Shown here one piece after another: positions 22,989-30,707 of a DNA stretch of 35,754 nucleotides. Each line of letters opens with the position of its first letter. Within the stretch, counting starts at the first letter, position 1. Both the position numbers and the translations under genes were made by a program. The stretch covers positions 1-35,754 of the IMG/VR virus record IMGVR_UViG_3300020419_000045. The stretch is one strand, 5' to 3'. Source of the stretch: a virus. The notes below the pieces were generated by a model. It made no database searches and was not told the origin of the DNA. It saw only the letters and a list, made by a program, of their open reading frames with translations.

Positions 22989-24085
22989 TGCCAGCAAAGT
23001 CAGTAGCACAACAAAAATTTATGGGTATGGTACGTGCCACTCAGAAAGGAGAGATGAAGAATCCATCTCCTGAGTTGAAGGATGCTGCAAAGAATATGAG
23101 TAAGAAAGACGTAAGAAAATTTGCAAAGACTAAACATAAGGGTCTACCTGAGAAGATAGAGGAAGCAAAGTCTGCTGCGTGGCAACGTAAGGCAGGAAAA
23201 AATCCTAGTGGTGGGTTGAATGAGAAAGGAAGGAAGTCATATGAAAGAGAGAATCCTGGTTCAGATCTGAAAGCACCACAACCAGAAGGAGGTCCTCGTA
23301 AGAGATCATTCTGTGCTCGTATGAGTGGTGTCAAAGGACCTATGATGAAAGATGGTAAACCAACTCGTAAAAAACTAGCGTTGGATAAGTGGAAGTGTAA
23401 TGAAGAAACGCTAGATGAGATAGCAGCGAAGGTAGACAAGAAAGTTCCTCTTGGAAGAAAGAGTAATCCTTATGGTAAACGTGCAATACTAAGAGCAGTT
23501 ATTAAATCTTTTGCTGAGAAAGAAAGAAGTAGAGCAGGAGTTACAAGCGAAGGTAAAGAAGCGTGTGGTAAAGGTGAATACTGGTGTAGAGAAGGACAGA
23601 AATGTAAACCAATACCAAAAGGTATGCACGTGATGCCTAACGGTGATTTAATGAAGGGTGAAGTACATAAGGAAGAAGCACCTACGATGAGTACAGGTAG
23701 CACTGGAGAGGCAGCAGGACTATCATCAGAGGCAGATGATAATGGACCTGTAGCAGGATTAGATCAACCTTTAGGTGGTACTGCAAAAGTTAAAAGTAAG
23801 GGAAAGTATAAATTTAAGTGTAAGAAGTCTAAAGATGGTGTCAATCAGGTAGATTGTAGAGTTCCTTCTATGAAAGAAGCATACGATCCTAAGTACCTAT
23901 CCTTCTACGTAAGTATTGATGATGGAAAGATCGAATTTATATACTATGCAAAGAATCCCTCGGATGTAAAACTTCAGTTAAGAAAGATTTATAGACCAGA
24001 GCAGTTGAAAAATATTAAAATCACTAGGTTATTACCTCAAGGTGTGAGAGATTTTTATTGGAATAAACGTCAAGCAGCAATGTAA
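22988..24085 (+). CDS. Multi-domain late protein (DUF3008-like and DUF6321-like parts)
   Basis: 365 aa. Residues 1-55 (MPAKSVAQQKFMGMVRATQK...) match the DUF3008 type of short phage/bacterial domain. Residues about 58-130 (AAWQRKAGKNPSGGLNEKGR, then RKRSFCARMSG and LDKWKC) match what I recall as DUF6321. A Cys-containing part follows (EACGKGEYWCREGQKCKPIP), then a linker and a final folded domain from about 295 (KYLSFYVSIDDGKIEFIYYA). Family names are from memory. Likely virion-associated; function unknown. Confidence 0.72.
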   Translation: MPAKSVAQQKFMGMVRATQKGEMKNPSPELKDAAKNMSKKDVRKFAKTKHKGLPEKIEEAKSAAWQRKAGKNPSGGLNEKGRKSYERENPGSDLKAPQPEGGPRKRSFCARMSGVKGPMMKDGKPTRKKLALDKWKCNEETLDEIAAKVDKKVPLGRKSNPYGKRAILRAVIKSFAEKERSRAGVTSEGKEACGKGEYWCREGQKCKPIPKGMHVMPNGDLMKGEVHKEEAPTMSTGSTGEAAGLSSEADDNGPVAGLDQPLGGTAKVKSKGKYKFKCKKSKDGVNQVDCRVPSMKEAYDPKYLSFYVSIDDGKIEFIYYAKNPSDVKLQLRKIYRPEQLKNIKITRLLPQGVRDFYWNKRQAAM

Positions 24086-24459
24086 TGTCTGATATCAATT
24101 CAGCAATAATAGAAAGGTTAGAAAAAGTAGTAGACACACTTCAAGAAAACTCTGTGAAGATGGGTCAACTTCTTGCTGTCCACAATGAGAAACTAGATAA
24201 GCAAGATAAAATAGACGAAGTATTATTTGAGAAGATCGATAGACTATCTGCTGATGTTAATAGAGAGACAGATGCTATAAAGAAAGGATGTGAAAGAGAT
24301 ATAAGAAAGGTAGATGATAGACTTAGACTTATGGAGAAGAAGATGTGGAGTATATTTGGAGCATTAGCAATCATTTCATTCCTTGTAAGTCCAGTAGGAC
24401 AAAGAATTGTTGTACCTGTATTGACAAACGGAACACCATCGAGTAGTATAAACAAGTAA
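24085..24459 (+). CDS. Coiled-coil protein with one TM segment
   Basis: 124 aa. Residues about 5-90 form heptad-like helices with abundant Asp, Lys and Leu (ERLEKVVDTLQENS, then LDKQDKIDEVLFEKIDRL). One hydrophobic helix follows near 92-110 (MWSIFGALAIISFLVSPVG). The topology is cytoplasmic coiled coil plus C-terminal anchor. Joined to the previous gene by TAATG. A lysis or membrane-tether role is possible but unproven. Confidence 0.65.
   Translation: MSDINSAIIERLEKVVDTLQENSVKMGQLLAVHNEKLDKQDKIDEVLFEKIDRLSADVNRETDAIKKGCERDIRKVDDRLRLMEKKMWSIFGALAIISFLVSPVGQRIVVPVLTNGTPSSSINK
24421..24449 (+). promoter_or_regulatory. Candidate sigma70-type promoter before gp61
   Basis: TTGACA (24421-24426) is followed after 17 bases by TAGTAT (24444-24449), a 4 of 6 match to the -10 consensus. 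It lies in the 3' end of the coiled-coil gene, where the map returns from late genes to primase and nrdAB. Confidence 0.45.
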
Positions 24460-24473
24460 TTTTGTAATGATTC

Positions 24474-25472
24474 TTGAGTTACATCGAGACTAAGTATGCT
24501 CGTATTGTAGGAAGCAGACTAGATAAATTTAAAGAAAAGAAACCAGACCTCTACAACTTTAGATGTCCTTATTGTGGTGACAGTAAGAAACATAAGTCTA
24601 AAGCGAGAGGTTATTTTTTTGCGAAAGGGCAAGATCTTATCTTTAAATGTCACAACTGCGGTGTAGGAAGGACTCTATCAAATTTCTTAAAAGATAATGC
24701 AAGAGATCTTTATGATCAATATGTATTAGAACGATACAAAGAAGGATTTACAGGTAAAAGTACACGTGTACCAGACCCTAAACCTGAGTTGTTCAAATCA
24801 ACACCGACCTTTAATACAGGCACCAAGTTGCCAAATATTTTATCGCTAAATAAAGAACATCCTGCGAGAAAATATCTGGAATCAAGACAGATTCCTGACG
24901 AAAAACTGAAGCGTCTGTACTATGCTGACGAGTTTAAAAAGTATGTAAACTCTGAGAAGCAAACGTTTGATGACTTATCTAATGACAAACCTCGCATCAT
25001 CATTCCTTTAGCAGATGAATCTGGTAAATGGTTTGGGATACAAGGTAGGTCATTGCTTCCCAATGCAAAGATGAGGTACATCACGATCATATTTGATCAA
25101 ACTAAACCTAAACTTTTTGGACTCGATAACTTAAAAACTAATGACCCTATCTACATCACAGAAGGACCAATCGACAGTCTCTTCTTGGAAAACTCGGTTG
25201 CTATGTGCGGCTCCGATATTAATATTCGGACGTTTGGTTGGAGCAATTATATTTGGGTTTTTGATAACGAACCACGTAGTCGAGAAATCACCGACAGAAT
25301 CTCCAAGCAGATCGATGCAGGAGATAAGGTAGTCATTTGGCCAACTAACGTTGTGCAAAAGGACATAAATGAAATGTCTCTCGCTGGACATAATGTACAA
25401 AGTCTTGTAGAATCTAACTGTTATTCTGGACTACAAGCAAAATTAAAATTATCTAAATGGAAGAAGGTATGA
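24474..25472 (+). CDS. 61: DNA primase gp61
   Basis: 332 aa, close to T4 gp61 (342). Makes RNA primers with helicase gp41. The N-terminal zinc ribbon is C31-P-Y-C34 and C59-H-N-C62. The TOPRIM-type catalytic part has EGPIDSLF (E230) and FDNEPRSRE (D264). The start is TTG at 24474: the codon two positions upstream in the same frame is TGA, and the nearby ATG at 24467 is out of frame and stops after eight codons. No in-frame Met occurs before the zinc ribbon. gp61 and gp43 thus both begin with TTG. Confidence 0.92.
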   Translation: MSYIETKYARIVGSRLDKFKEKKPDLYNFRCPYCGDSKKHKSKARGYFFAKGQDLIFKCHNCGVGRTLSNFLKDNARDLYDQYVLERYKEGFTGKSTRVPDPKPELFKSTPTFNTGTKLPNILSLNKEHPARKYLESRQIPDEKLKRLYYADEFKKYVNSEKQTFDDLSNDKPRIIIPLADESGKWFGIQGRSLLPNAKMRYITIIFDQTKPKLFGLDNLKTNDPIYITEGPIDSLFLENSVAMCGSDINIRTFGWSNYIWVFDNEPRSREITDRISKQIDAGDKVVIWPTNVVQKDINEMSLAGHNVQSLVESNCYSGLQAKLKLSKWKKV

Positions 25473-27781
25473 ATGTAATTAAAAGGAACGGTACAACCGA
25501 ACCTCTTAACCTAGATAAAATTCATAAAATGGTTGAGTTTGCCTGTGAAGGACTCGCAGGAACAAGTGCATCTCAAGTAGAGATGTCATCTAATCTTCAG
25601 TTCACTGATGGTATCAAGTCTGAGGATATACAACACATTCTTATTCGTGCTGCTAGTGATCTTATAAGTGAAGAGACACCTAACTATCAATACGTTGCTG
25701 CTAGACTCCTTCTATACACCATACAGAAGCAAGTGTTTCCTGATTGGATGAGAGGCACAACACATCTGAGAGAACACGTACAGAAATGCACACAAGATGG
25801 TGTGTACGATGGAAGTATTTTAAATAAATATTCAGACGAAGAATGGAATACACTAGATTCCTTTATCGATCACGAACGTGATTACATCTTTACCTATGCG
25901 GGTCTACGTCAGATTGTAGACAAGTATCTTGTACAAGATAGATCATCTGGGAAACTCTATGAGACACCCCAGTATATGTACATAATGGTAGCAGCAACTT
26001 TATTCCAAAACTATCCAACAGAGACTAGACTCGATTATGTCAGAAGATACTACAACGCAACCTCCAAAGGAAAAATCAACGTCCCAACACCAGTGCTCGC
26101 AGGAGTCAGAACACCGTTGCGTCAATTTGCATCTTGTGTTCTGGTTGATGTTGATGACACCCTCGATGGTATCTTTTCTAGCGATATGGCTATTGGCAAA
26201 TATGTCGCACAGAGGGCTGGAATCGGTATCAACGCAGGTAGGATCCGTGCGATCAACAGTAAAATCAGGGGTGGTGAAGTTCAACACACAGGTGTTATCC
26301 CTTTCCTCAAAAAGTTTGAAGCAACTGTCAGATGCTGCACTCAAAATGGCATCAGAGGTGGATCAGCAACTGTCCACTTCCCAATCTGGCACCAAGAAAT
26401 AGAAGACATCATTGTTCTCAAGAACAATAAAGGAACAGAAGATAACCGTGTAAGAAAACTAGACTATAGTATACAGATTAGTTCCCTCTTTTATCAGAGG
26501 TACATTGCTAATGATAATGTAAGTCTCTTCTCACCACACGATGTACCAGGTTTGTATGAGGCATTTGGTACTCCAGAGTTTGATGAAATGTATGAGAATT
26601 ATGAATCAAACTTAGACATTCCAAGAAAAACTATTGAAGCACACGAACTCTTCCATAGTATTATGAAGGAGAGATCAGAGACAGGTCGTATTTACATTAT
26701 GAATATCGATCATTGTAATACTCATAGTTCATTTAAAGACAAAGTAAGTATGAGTAACCTCTGTCAAGAGATCACTCTACCTACAGAACCTATCCAACAC
26801 ATCGATGATGATGGTGGTGAGATTGCTTTGTGTATTCTATCTGCTATCAACGTAGGTAAGATCACACAACCAAGTCAGTTAGAAGAACTATGTGACCTTG
26901 CAGTACGTGGTCTTGAAGAGATCATTGATTATCAAGAGTATCCTGTAAAGGCAGCAGAACGCAGCACACTGGCACGTAGATCATTGGGTGTAGGTTTTAT
27001 TGGTCTTGCACATTACTTCGCTAAGAACGGTGTTAAGTACAACGATCAGAAGGCATATGATCTTACACACGAATTAACAGAAGCATTCCAATACTTCTTA
27101 CTTAAAGCAAGTAATCAACTTGCACAAGAGAAGGGTGCTTGTGATGATTTCTACCGTACTAAATATGCCGATGGAATATTACCAATAGATACTTACAAGG
27201 AAGACGTAGATCAAATAACAAACTTCCCACTCAAGTATGATTGGTCATCTCTTAGGGATTCTATCAAAGAGTTCGGACTCAGGCACAGCACTCTGTCCGC
27301 ACAAATGCCTTCGGAGAGCAGTTCCATTGTGTCAAATGCCACAAACGGAATTGAACCTCCTAGAGCATACTTGTCCATTAAGAAGTCTAAGAAAGGACCT
27401 CTCAAACAAATAGTGCCTGGTTACCCTCATCTAAAAACTAAATATACTTTGTTGTGGGATATGCCATCTAACGAGGGTTACATCAAAGTAGTTGCTGTAA
27501 TGCAAAAGTTCTTTGACCAAGGTATCAGTGGAAACTGGAGTTATAATCCAGAGAACTATGAAGATAATGAAGTACCAATGGATGTTATGATGCTTGATCT
27601 TTTGACAACCTATAAGTATGGTTGGAAGACATCTTATTATCACAATACATATGATGCGAAGAAGGATATCGAAGATCCAATCGTTCCACAGGGAGTGGTT
27701 GTACCAATGAATTCTCCTGCACTTGATGATCTATTAAATTCACTAGAACTGGAGGAAGACTGTGACAGTTGCAAAGTTTAA
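25457..27781 (+). CDS. nrdA: Ribonucleotide reductase class Ia, large subunit
   Basis: 774 aa. Reduces NDPs to dNDPs for phage DNA synthesis. An N-terminal ATP-cone-like region (VIKRNGTTEPLNLDKIHKMV) leads into the barrel; SCVLVDVDDTLDGI carries the first redox Cys, N-L-C436-Q-E438-I the thiyl-radical site, and PSESSSIVSNATNGIEPPR the phosphate-binding end. The C-terminus DCDSCKV holds the CxxC pair reduced by glutaredoxin or thioredoxin. The start may be 25457 or the ATG at 25469 that overlaps the gp61 stop. nrdB overlaps its end by 20 bases. Confidence 0.97.
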   Translation: MEEGMNVIKRNGTTEPLNLDKIHKMVEFACEGLAGTSASQVEMSSNLQFTDGIKSEDIQHILIRAASDLISEETPNYQYVAARLLLYTIQKQVFPDWMRGTTHLREHVQKCTQDGVYDGSILNKYSDEEWNTLDSFIDHERDYIFTYAGLRQIVDKYLVQDRSSGKLYETPQYMYIMVAATLFQNYPTETRLDYVRRYYNATSKGKINVPTPVLAGVRTPLRQFASCVLVDVDDTLDGIFSSDMAIGKYVAQRAGIGINAGRIRAINSKIRGGEVQHTGVIPFLKKFEATVRCCTQNGIRGGSATVHFPIWHQEIEDIIVLKNNKGTEDNRVRKLDYSIQISSLFYQRYIANDNVSLFSPHDVPGLYEAFGTPEFDEMYENYESNLDIPRKTIEAHELFHSIMKERSETGRIYIMNIDHCNTHSSFKDKVSMSNLCQEITLPTEPIQHIDDDGGEIALCILSAINVGKITQPSQLEELCDLAVRGLEEIIDYQEYPVKAAERSTLARRSLGVGFIGLAHYFAKNGVKYNDQKAYDLTHELTEAFQYFLLKASNQLAQEKGACDDFYRTKYADGILPIDTYKEDVDQITNFPLKYDWSSLRDSIKEFGLRHSTLSAQMPSESSSIVSNATNGIEPPRAYLSIKKSKKGPLKQIVPGYPHLKTKYTLLWDMPSNEGYIKVVAVMQKFFDQGISGNWSYNPENYEDNEVPMDVMMLDLLTTYKYGWKTSYYHNTYDAKKDIEDPIVPQGVVVPMNSPALDDLLNSLELEEDCDSCKV

Positions 27782-28946
27782 ACTTAACTCTGAAGATGAT
27801 ACAAAAATCAAAGGGGTAACTGTTTTTAATAAGCATAAACACGATCATACAAAACAACCTATGTTCTTTGGAGAACCTCTAGGTGTACAGAGATACGATA
27901 AACAAAAGTATCCTGTCTTTGAAAAACTAACACAACAACAGTTAGGATACTTCTGGAGACCAGAAGAGGTATCTCTACAGAAAGATAGAAGTGATTACCC
28001 TACACTAACTGAACCACAAAAACATATCTTTACAAGTAACTTAAAGTATCAAATACTTTTAGACTCTGTACAGGGTAGAGGACCTGGGATGGCATTTATG
28101 CCTTGGGTATCTTTACCAGAGTTAGAGTCTGCTATGAATGTGTGGCAGTTTATGGAGATGATTCATAGTCAATCATATACATACATCATTAAGAATGTTT
28201 ATTCAGATCCTTCTGAAGTCATTGACTCTATCCTTGACGATGAAAAGATCATAGCAAGAGCAGCGTCTGTCACAAAGGCATACGATGACTTCTTAAACTA
28301 TGCACAAGAATATGGACAAAGTAATTTATGGAAACAAGATTGGAGAGAAAGTCCTACATCATCTTGGACTTTAAAAGATCTCAAGAGACATCTCTACAGG
28401 GCAGTTGTCAATGTTAACATACTGGAGGGAATTCGCTTTTACGTTAGCTTTGCTTGCAGCTTTGGTTTTGGGGAACTTAAACTTATGGAAGGATCCGCAA
28501 AGATCATTTCCCTCATCGCAAGAGACGAGTCACAACACCTCGTACTTACCCAACAGATCTTAAGTAAGTGGGCACAAGGAGATGATCCAGACATACTACA
28601 GATAATGAAAGAAGAAGAACAGAATGTCTATGGTATGTTTAAGAATGCAGTAGAAGAAGAGAAAGCGTGGGCTGATTATTTGTTTAGTAATGGAACTATG
28701 ATAGGATTGAATGCAACATTACTTCATCAGTATGTTGAATGGATTGCTAATCGTAGAATGAAAGCAATCGGTTTGAGTCCTATCTATGATATTCCACTTA
28801 GAAATAACCCTCTACCGTGGACACAACACTGGCTAAATAGCAGAGGACAACAGAATGCTCCACAGGAAACTGAGATAGAGTCTTATGTTGTTGGTGCTAT
28901 CAAACAGAACGTAAAGAAGAACACATTCAGTGGTTTTAAACTTTGA
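27762..28946 (+). CDS. nrdB: Ribonucleotide reductase class Ia, small subunit
   Basis: 394 aa with GTG start overlapping nrdA. All di-iron ligands are visible: D101 (LLDSVQGRGP), E132 and H135 (FMEMIHS), E222 (LEGIRFY), E256 and H259 (RDESQHL). The radical Tyr is Y139 (IHSQSYTYII). The C-terminal peptide TFSGFKL resembles the NrdA-binding tail of E. coli NrdB (SNFQL). It generates the tyrosyl radical used by NrdA. Confidence 0.97.
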   Translation: MTVAKFKLNSEDDTKIKGVTVFNKHKHDHTKQPMFFGEPLGVQRYDKQKYPVFEKLTQQQLGYFWRPEEVSLQKDRSDYPTLTEPQKHIFTSNLKYQILLDSVQGRGPGMAFMPWVSLPELESAMNVWQFMEMIHSQSYTYIIKNVYSDPSEVIDSILDDEKIIARAASVTKAYDDFLNYAQEYGQSNLWKQDWRESPTSSWTLKDLKRHLYRAVVNVNILEGIRFYVSFACSFGFGELKLMEGSAKIISLIARDESQHLVLTQQILSKWAQGDDPDILQIMKEEEQNVYGMFKNAVEEEKAWADYLFSNGTMIGLNATLLHQYVEWIANRRMKAIGLSPIYDIPLRNNPLPWTQHWLNSRGQQNAPQETEIESYVVGAIKQNVKKNTFSGFKL

Positions 28947-29244
28947 GAAACAGTTTGGTAAGGGTGTTGACCCTTGGTACGCAAAGGCAGAGAGGTGGGC
29001 GAAGAAACAACGTTTCCCAATCTCTCATCTATTGCTCGGTTTGATAGCGTGGTTAAAAGAAAAGTGGATAGAACAAAAGATCGAGAACACTATGAAATCT
29101 GTAGACTCACAGGTCGAACAGATTCATAAAGAATGGGATGAATCTCAACCTAAACCTAAGATCATAGAAACAAAGTCTGAGGTAGAAGGTTTATCAAACT
29201 TTGAAATTAATTATGACATTTCTGATAGGTCAGGTACCGAGTAA
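28930..29244 (+). CDS. Small hypothetical protein after nrdB
   Basis: 104 aa from a GTG at 28930 that overlaps the nrdB end by 17 bases. Basic and aromatic N-terminus (KQFGKGVDPWYAKAERWAKK), a moderately hydrophobic helix (FPISHLLLGLIAWLKEKWIE), then an acidic coiled-coil-like tail. It may bind the membrane peripherally. No family recognised, and the position where nrdC sits in some phages is taken by this gene. The true start could lie a few codons later. Confidence 0.6.
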   Translation: MVLNFEKQFGKGVDPWYAKAERWAKKQRFPISHLLLGLIAWLKEKWIEQKIENTMKSVDSQVEQIHKEWDESQPKPKIIETKSEVEGLSNFEINYDISDRSGTE

Positions 29245-29845
29245 CATCTCCGAACCAACCAAAGCAAGACTATTACATAACCCATATTGGCCGTGGTATC
29301 TACAGAGTGAGACAACCTCGTATGATACAGAGTTCAATACAAGTATTAAAGATTCACTTTCGGGTGAGGATATACAATTTCAACACACTGTTATAGACAC
29401 GTTAGGTTCTATTGTATCTCCTACTGCATACGAAAGAATAACAGAACCAATATGGAAATGGATAGTAGCAAATAATGACATAGAGTTTGGTCAGTTCAGA
29501 CGTATCAAGATTAATCTTTTAACTAGAAAGGAAACAAAACATCTGTATCACACTCCACACGTGGATTTTGATCAACCTCATTGGACAATACTCTATTATG
29601 TTAATGACTCTGATGGTGCAACATACTTCTTTAAGAACAAGTATGATGGTACATCACAGAAGTTAGAGATACAAGAGAAGGTCGAACCAAGACAAGGAAG
29701 ATTCGTTTTGTTTGATGGATTGCAGTATCACGCATCCAGTAACCCTCAATATAATGAGAAAAGATGCGTAGTGAATTTCAACTTCACCTCAAGTATCTCC
29801 GAAAACTTAAGCACGACCTTCGCAGAGAACCCAGAAATTTCTTAG
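29213..29845 (+). CDS. 2OG-Fe(II) oxygenase
   Basis: 210 aa. Iron ligands are H116-x-D118 (HTPHVDFD) and H173 (LQYHASS), with R184 eleven residues later as the 2-oxoglutarate anchor. The core strands WTILYYVNDSDGATYFF and GRFVLFDGLQYH are typical of the phage PiuC/P4H-like 2OG oxygenases. The ATG at 29213 is preferred over a TTG at 29201. It is the second enzyme of this class in the window and differs from the one at 11048 in its anchor (Arg instead of Lys) and length. Substrate unknown. Confidence 0.87.
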   Translation: MTFLIGQVPSNISEPTKARLLHNPYWPWYLQSETTSYDTEFNTSIKDSLSGEDIQFQHTVIDTLGSIVSPTAYERITEPIWKWIVANNDIEFGQFRRIKINLLTRKETKHLYHTPHVDFDQPHWTILYYVNDSDGATYFFKNKYDGTSQKLEIQEKVEPRQGRFVLFDGLQYHASSNPQYNEKRCVVNFNFTSSISENLSTTFAENPEIS

Positions 29846-29904
29846 ATGAGAATGGGAAGAGGGTAGGTAAACCGAAGTATAAAAGAATACAAAAGAAAGG
29901 TTAA
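29764..29904 (+). CDS. 46-aa very basic protein overlapping the 2OG oxygenase gene
   Basis: An ATG at 29764 opens a 46-codon frame, MRSEFQLHLKYLRKLKHDLR then REPRNFLDENGKRVGKPKYK, ending KKG. It overlaps the oxygenase gene by 82 bases in another frame and continues 59 bases past its stop. The ordered Leu/Lys helix followed by a basic tail looks like a real small phage protein, perhaps RNA- or DNA-binding. Too short for confident assignment. Confidence 0.5.
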   Translation: MRSEFQLHLKYLRKLKHDLRREPRNFLDENGKRVGKPKYKRIQKKG

Positions 29905-29909
29905 GGTTG

Positions 29910-29916
29910 CTAAATA
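29910..29916 (+). promoter_or_regulatory. Candidate late promoter (CTAAATA)
   Basis: CTAAATA after the stop of the 46-aa gene and 36 bases ahead of the ATG at 29953. It heads a run of four tiny genes ending in the terminator at 30649-30671. Confidence 0.5.
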
Positions 29917-29942
29917 GGTGTGGGTATGCTAACATACCTTTA

Positions 29943-29955
29943 CGTTCATCCTATG
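29943..29955 (+). repeat. 13-base repeat around a start codon, copy 1
   Basis: CGTTCATCCTATG, with its ATG at 29953. The same 13 bases recur at 30175-30187 around the ATG of the next gene. Confidence 0.7.
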
Positions 29956-30156
29956 ATAGAAGTCGCACTAATGGCATCACTCCTTGCTGAACACAATGCT
30001 TCCCACTGGGAAATGTCTTGTTCAGAATGGAACCAAAACAGGATCGAGATACTTAGCGATAAGAATCTCAGGTCTGATGCTCAAGAGTATCTTATAGATT
30101 ATTTCTTGACAAAGGTGTCAGGTAAATGCGATGCGTATATAATAGGACGCAAGTAA
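29953..30156 (+). CDS. Small hypothetical protein
   Basis: 67 aa from ATG 29953 (MIEVALMASLLAEHNASHWE), with a mid segment MSCSEWNQNRIEILSDKN and a C-terminal helix. A longer version from ATG 29926 is possible, but that start lies only 9 bases after the late promoter. The 13-base sequence repeated at the next gene's start supports 29953. Not recognised; mildly hydrophobic N-terminus, two Cys residues. Confidence 0.55.
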   Translation: MIEVALMASLLAEHNASHWEMSCSEWNQNRIEILSDKNLRSDAQEYLIDYFLTKVSGKCDAYIIGRK

Positions 30157-30164
30157 GCCGACTC

Positions 30165-30188
30165 GGAACGGATTCGTTCATCCTATGT
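30165..30188 (+). repeat. GGAACGGAT...CATCCTA element, copy 1, including the 13-base start repeat
   Basis: GGAACGGAT (30165-30173), five spacer bases, then CATCCTA (30179-30185). GGAT and ATCC can pair as a small stem. The same two blocks recur at 30366-30388, with a 7-base spacer. The 13-mer CGTTCATCCTATG (30175-30187) lies within this element. Confidence 0.55.
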
Positions 30189-30364
30189 ACCACATACTAC
30201 TCAGTCTAATAGCAATAGGAGCACCACTTGATTGTGAACACGCTGCTGAACTATTAGAAAACGTAACTAAAAACCCTGATAGATCTGAGAGATTAGAACT
30301 AACAAGAGTTGTAGTTGCACACACTGATCCAGGATGTTTTCCATCGGACGCAAAAGTTGACTGA
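30185..30364 (+). CDS. 59-aa protein with signal-like N-terminus
   Basis: Starts MYHILLSLIAIGAPLDCEHA, a short hydrophobic segment resembling a signal or lipoprotein-type leader, then a charged helix (NPDRSERLELTRVVVAH) and DPGCFPSDAKVD. Two Cys (residues 17 and 51) could form a disulfide after export. The gene lies between two copies of a short repeat. Not recognised. Confidence 0.55.
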   Translation: MYHILLSLIAIGAPLDCEHAAELLENVTKNPDRSERLELTRVVVAHTDPGCFPSDAKVD

Positions 30365-30365
30365 A

Positions 30366-30388
30366 GGAACGGATATTAAACCATCCTA
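30366..30388 (+). repeat. GGAACGGAT...CATCCTA element, copy 2
   Basis: Same two blocks as at 30165, now 41 bases ahead of the next ATG and separated from it by ACTTTGGAGAAA, which supplies a Shine-Dalgarno. Confidence 0.55.
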
Positions 30389-30406
30389 CTACTTTGGAGA
30401 AACCCA

Positions 30407-30526
30407 ATGGCAAAAGTCACTTACCGTGGTGTTGTATATGACACCAATAGAAACAAAACTCAGCAACAATCAAAGGTCGATCTAGTTTACCGTGGTGTAA
30501 AATTAGAGAAAGAACTTAGCAAATAA
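30407..30526 (+). CDS. 39-aa DUF4278-like protein
   Basis: Begins MAKVTYRGVVYDT and ends LVYRGVKLEKELSK. The twice-repeated YRG(V) with Y-D/E after it is the pattern of DUF4278, a small cyanobacterial family of unknown function, so this is probably host-derived. GGAGA lies 8 bases ahead of the ATG. Its TAA runs into the ATG of the next gene. Family assignment from memory of the motif. Confidence 0.65.
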   Translation: MAKVTYRGVVYDTNRNKTQQQSKVDLVYRGVKLEKELSK

Positions 30527-30613
30527 ATGCTAATTACGTTAGAAATCATAGGAGCATCTGTGGTTTTCTTATCGATCATATACGCTGAAGTTCAGTTTTT
30601 ATACAATCACTAA
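30527..30613 (+). CDS. 28-aa single-TM micro-protein
   Basis: MLITLEIIGASVVFLSIIYA followed by EVQFLYNH: a single transmembrane helix with short ends. Starts at the base after the previous stop and is followed by the terminator at 30649. Resembles the tiny membrane subunits or effectors found in cyanophage photosynthesis regions, but matches none I know. Confidence 0.5.
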   Translation: MLITLEIIGASVVFLSIIYAEVQFLYNH

Positions 30614-30648
30614 CACTGTTTACAAAGACAGTTTAATTTGATACAATA

Positions 30649-30671
30649 GAGGGCAATTAGCCCTCTTTTTT
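30649..30671 (+). terminator. Intrinsic terminator
   Basis: GAGGGC (30649-30654) pairs with GCCCTC (30660-30665) over a 5-base loop and runs into a T6 tract (30666-30671). A weaker stem (ACTGT...ACAGT) lies just upstream. It separates the small-gene cluster from talC. Confidence 0.92.
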
Positions 30672-30674
30672 ATT

Positions 30675-30681
30675 CTAAATA
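30675..30681 (+). promoter_or_regulatory. Candidate late promoter of talC (CTAAATA)
   Basis: CTAAATA directly after the terminator and 26 bases ahead of the chosen talC ATG at 30708. A transcript from it would start about 30687, past the alternative ATG at 30684. Confidence 0.6.
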
Positions 30682-30707
30682 TTATGACAAAACCTAGGAG
30701 CAGTACA

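Noticed and set aside
30156-30184. Short GC-richer stretch considered as part of a tRNA
   Set aside because: No acceptor stem, anticodon arm or T-loop sequence can be drawn; it is explained by the two-block repeat.
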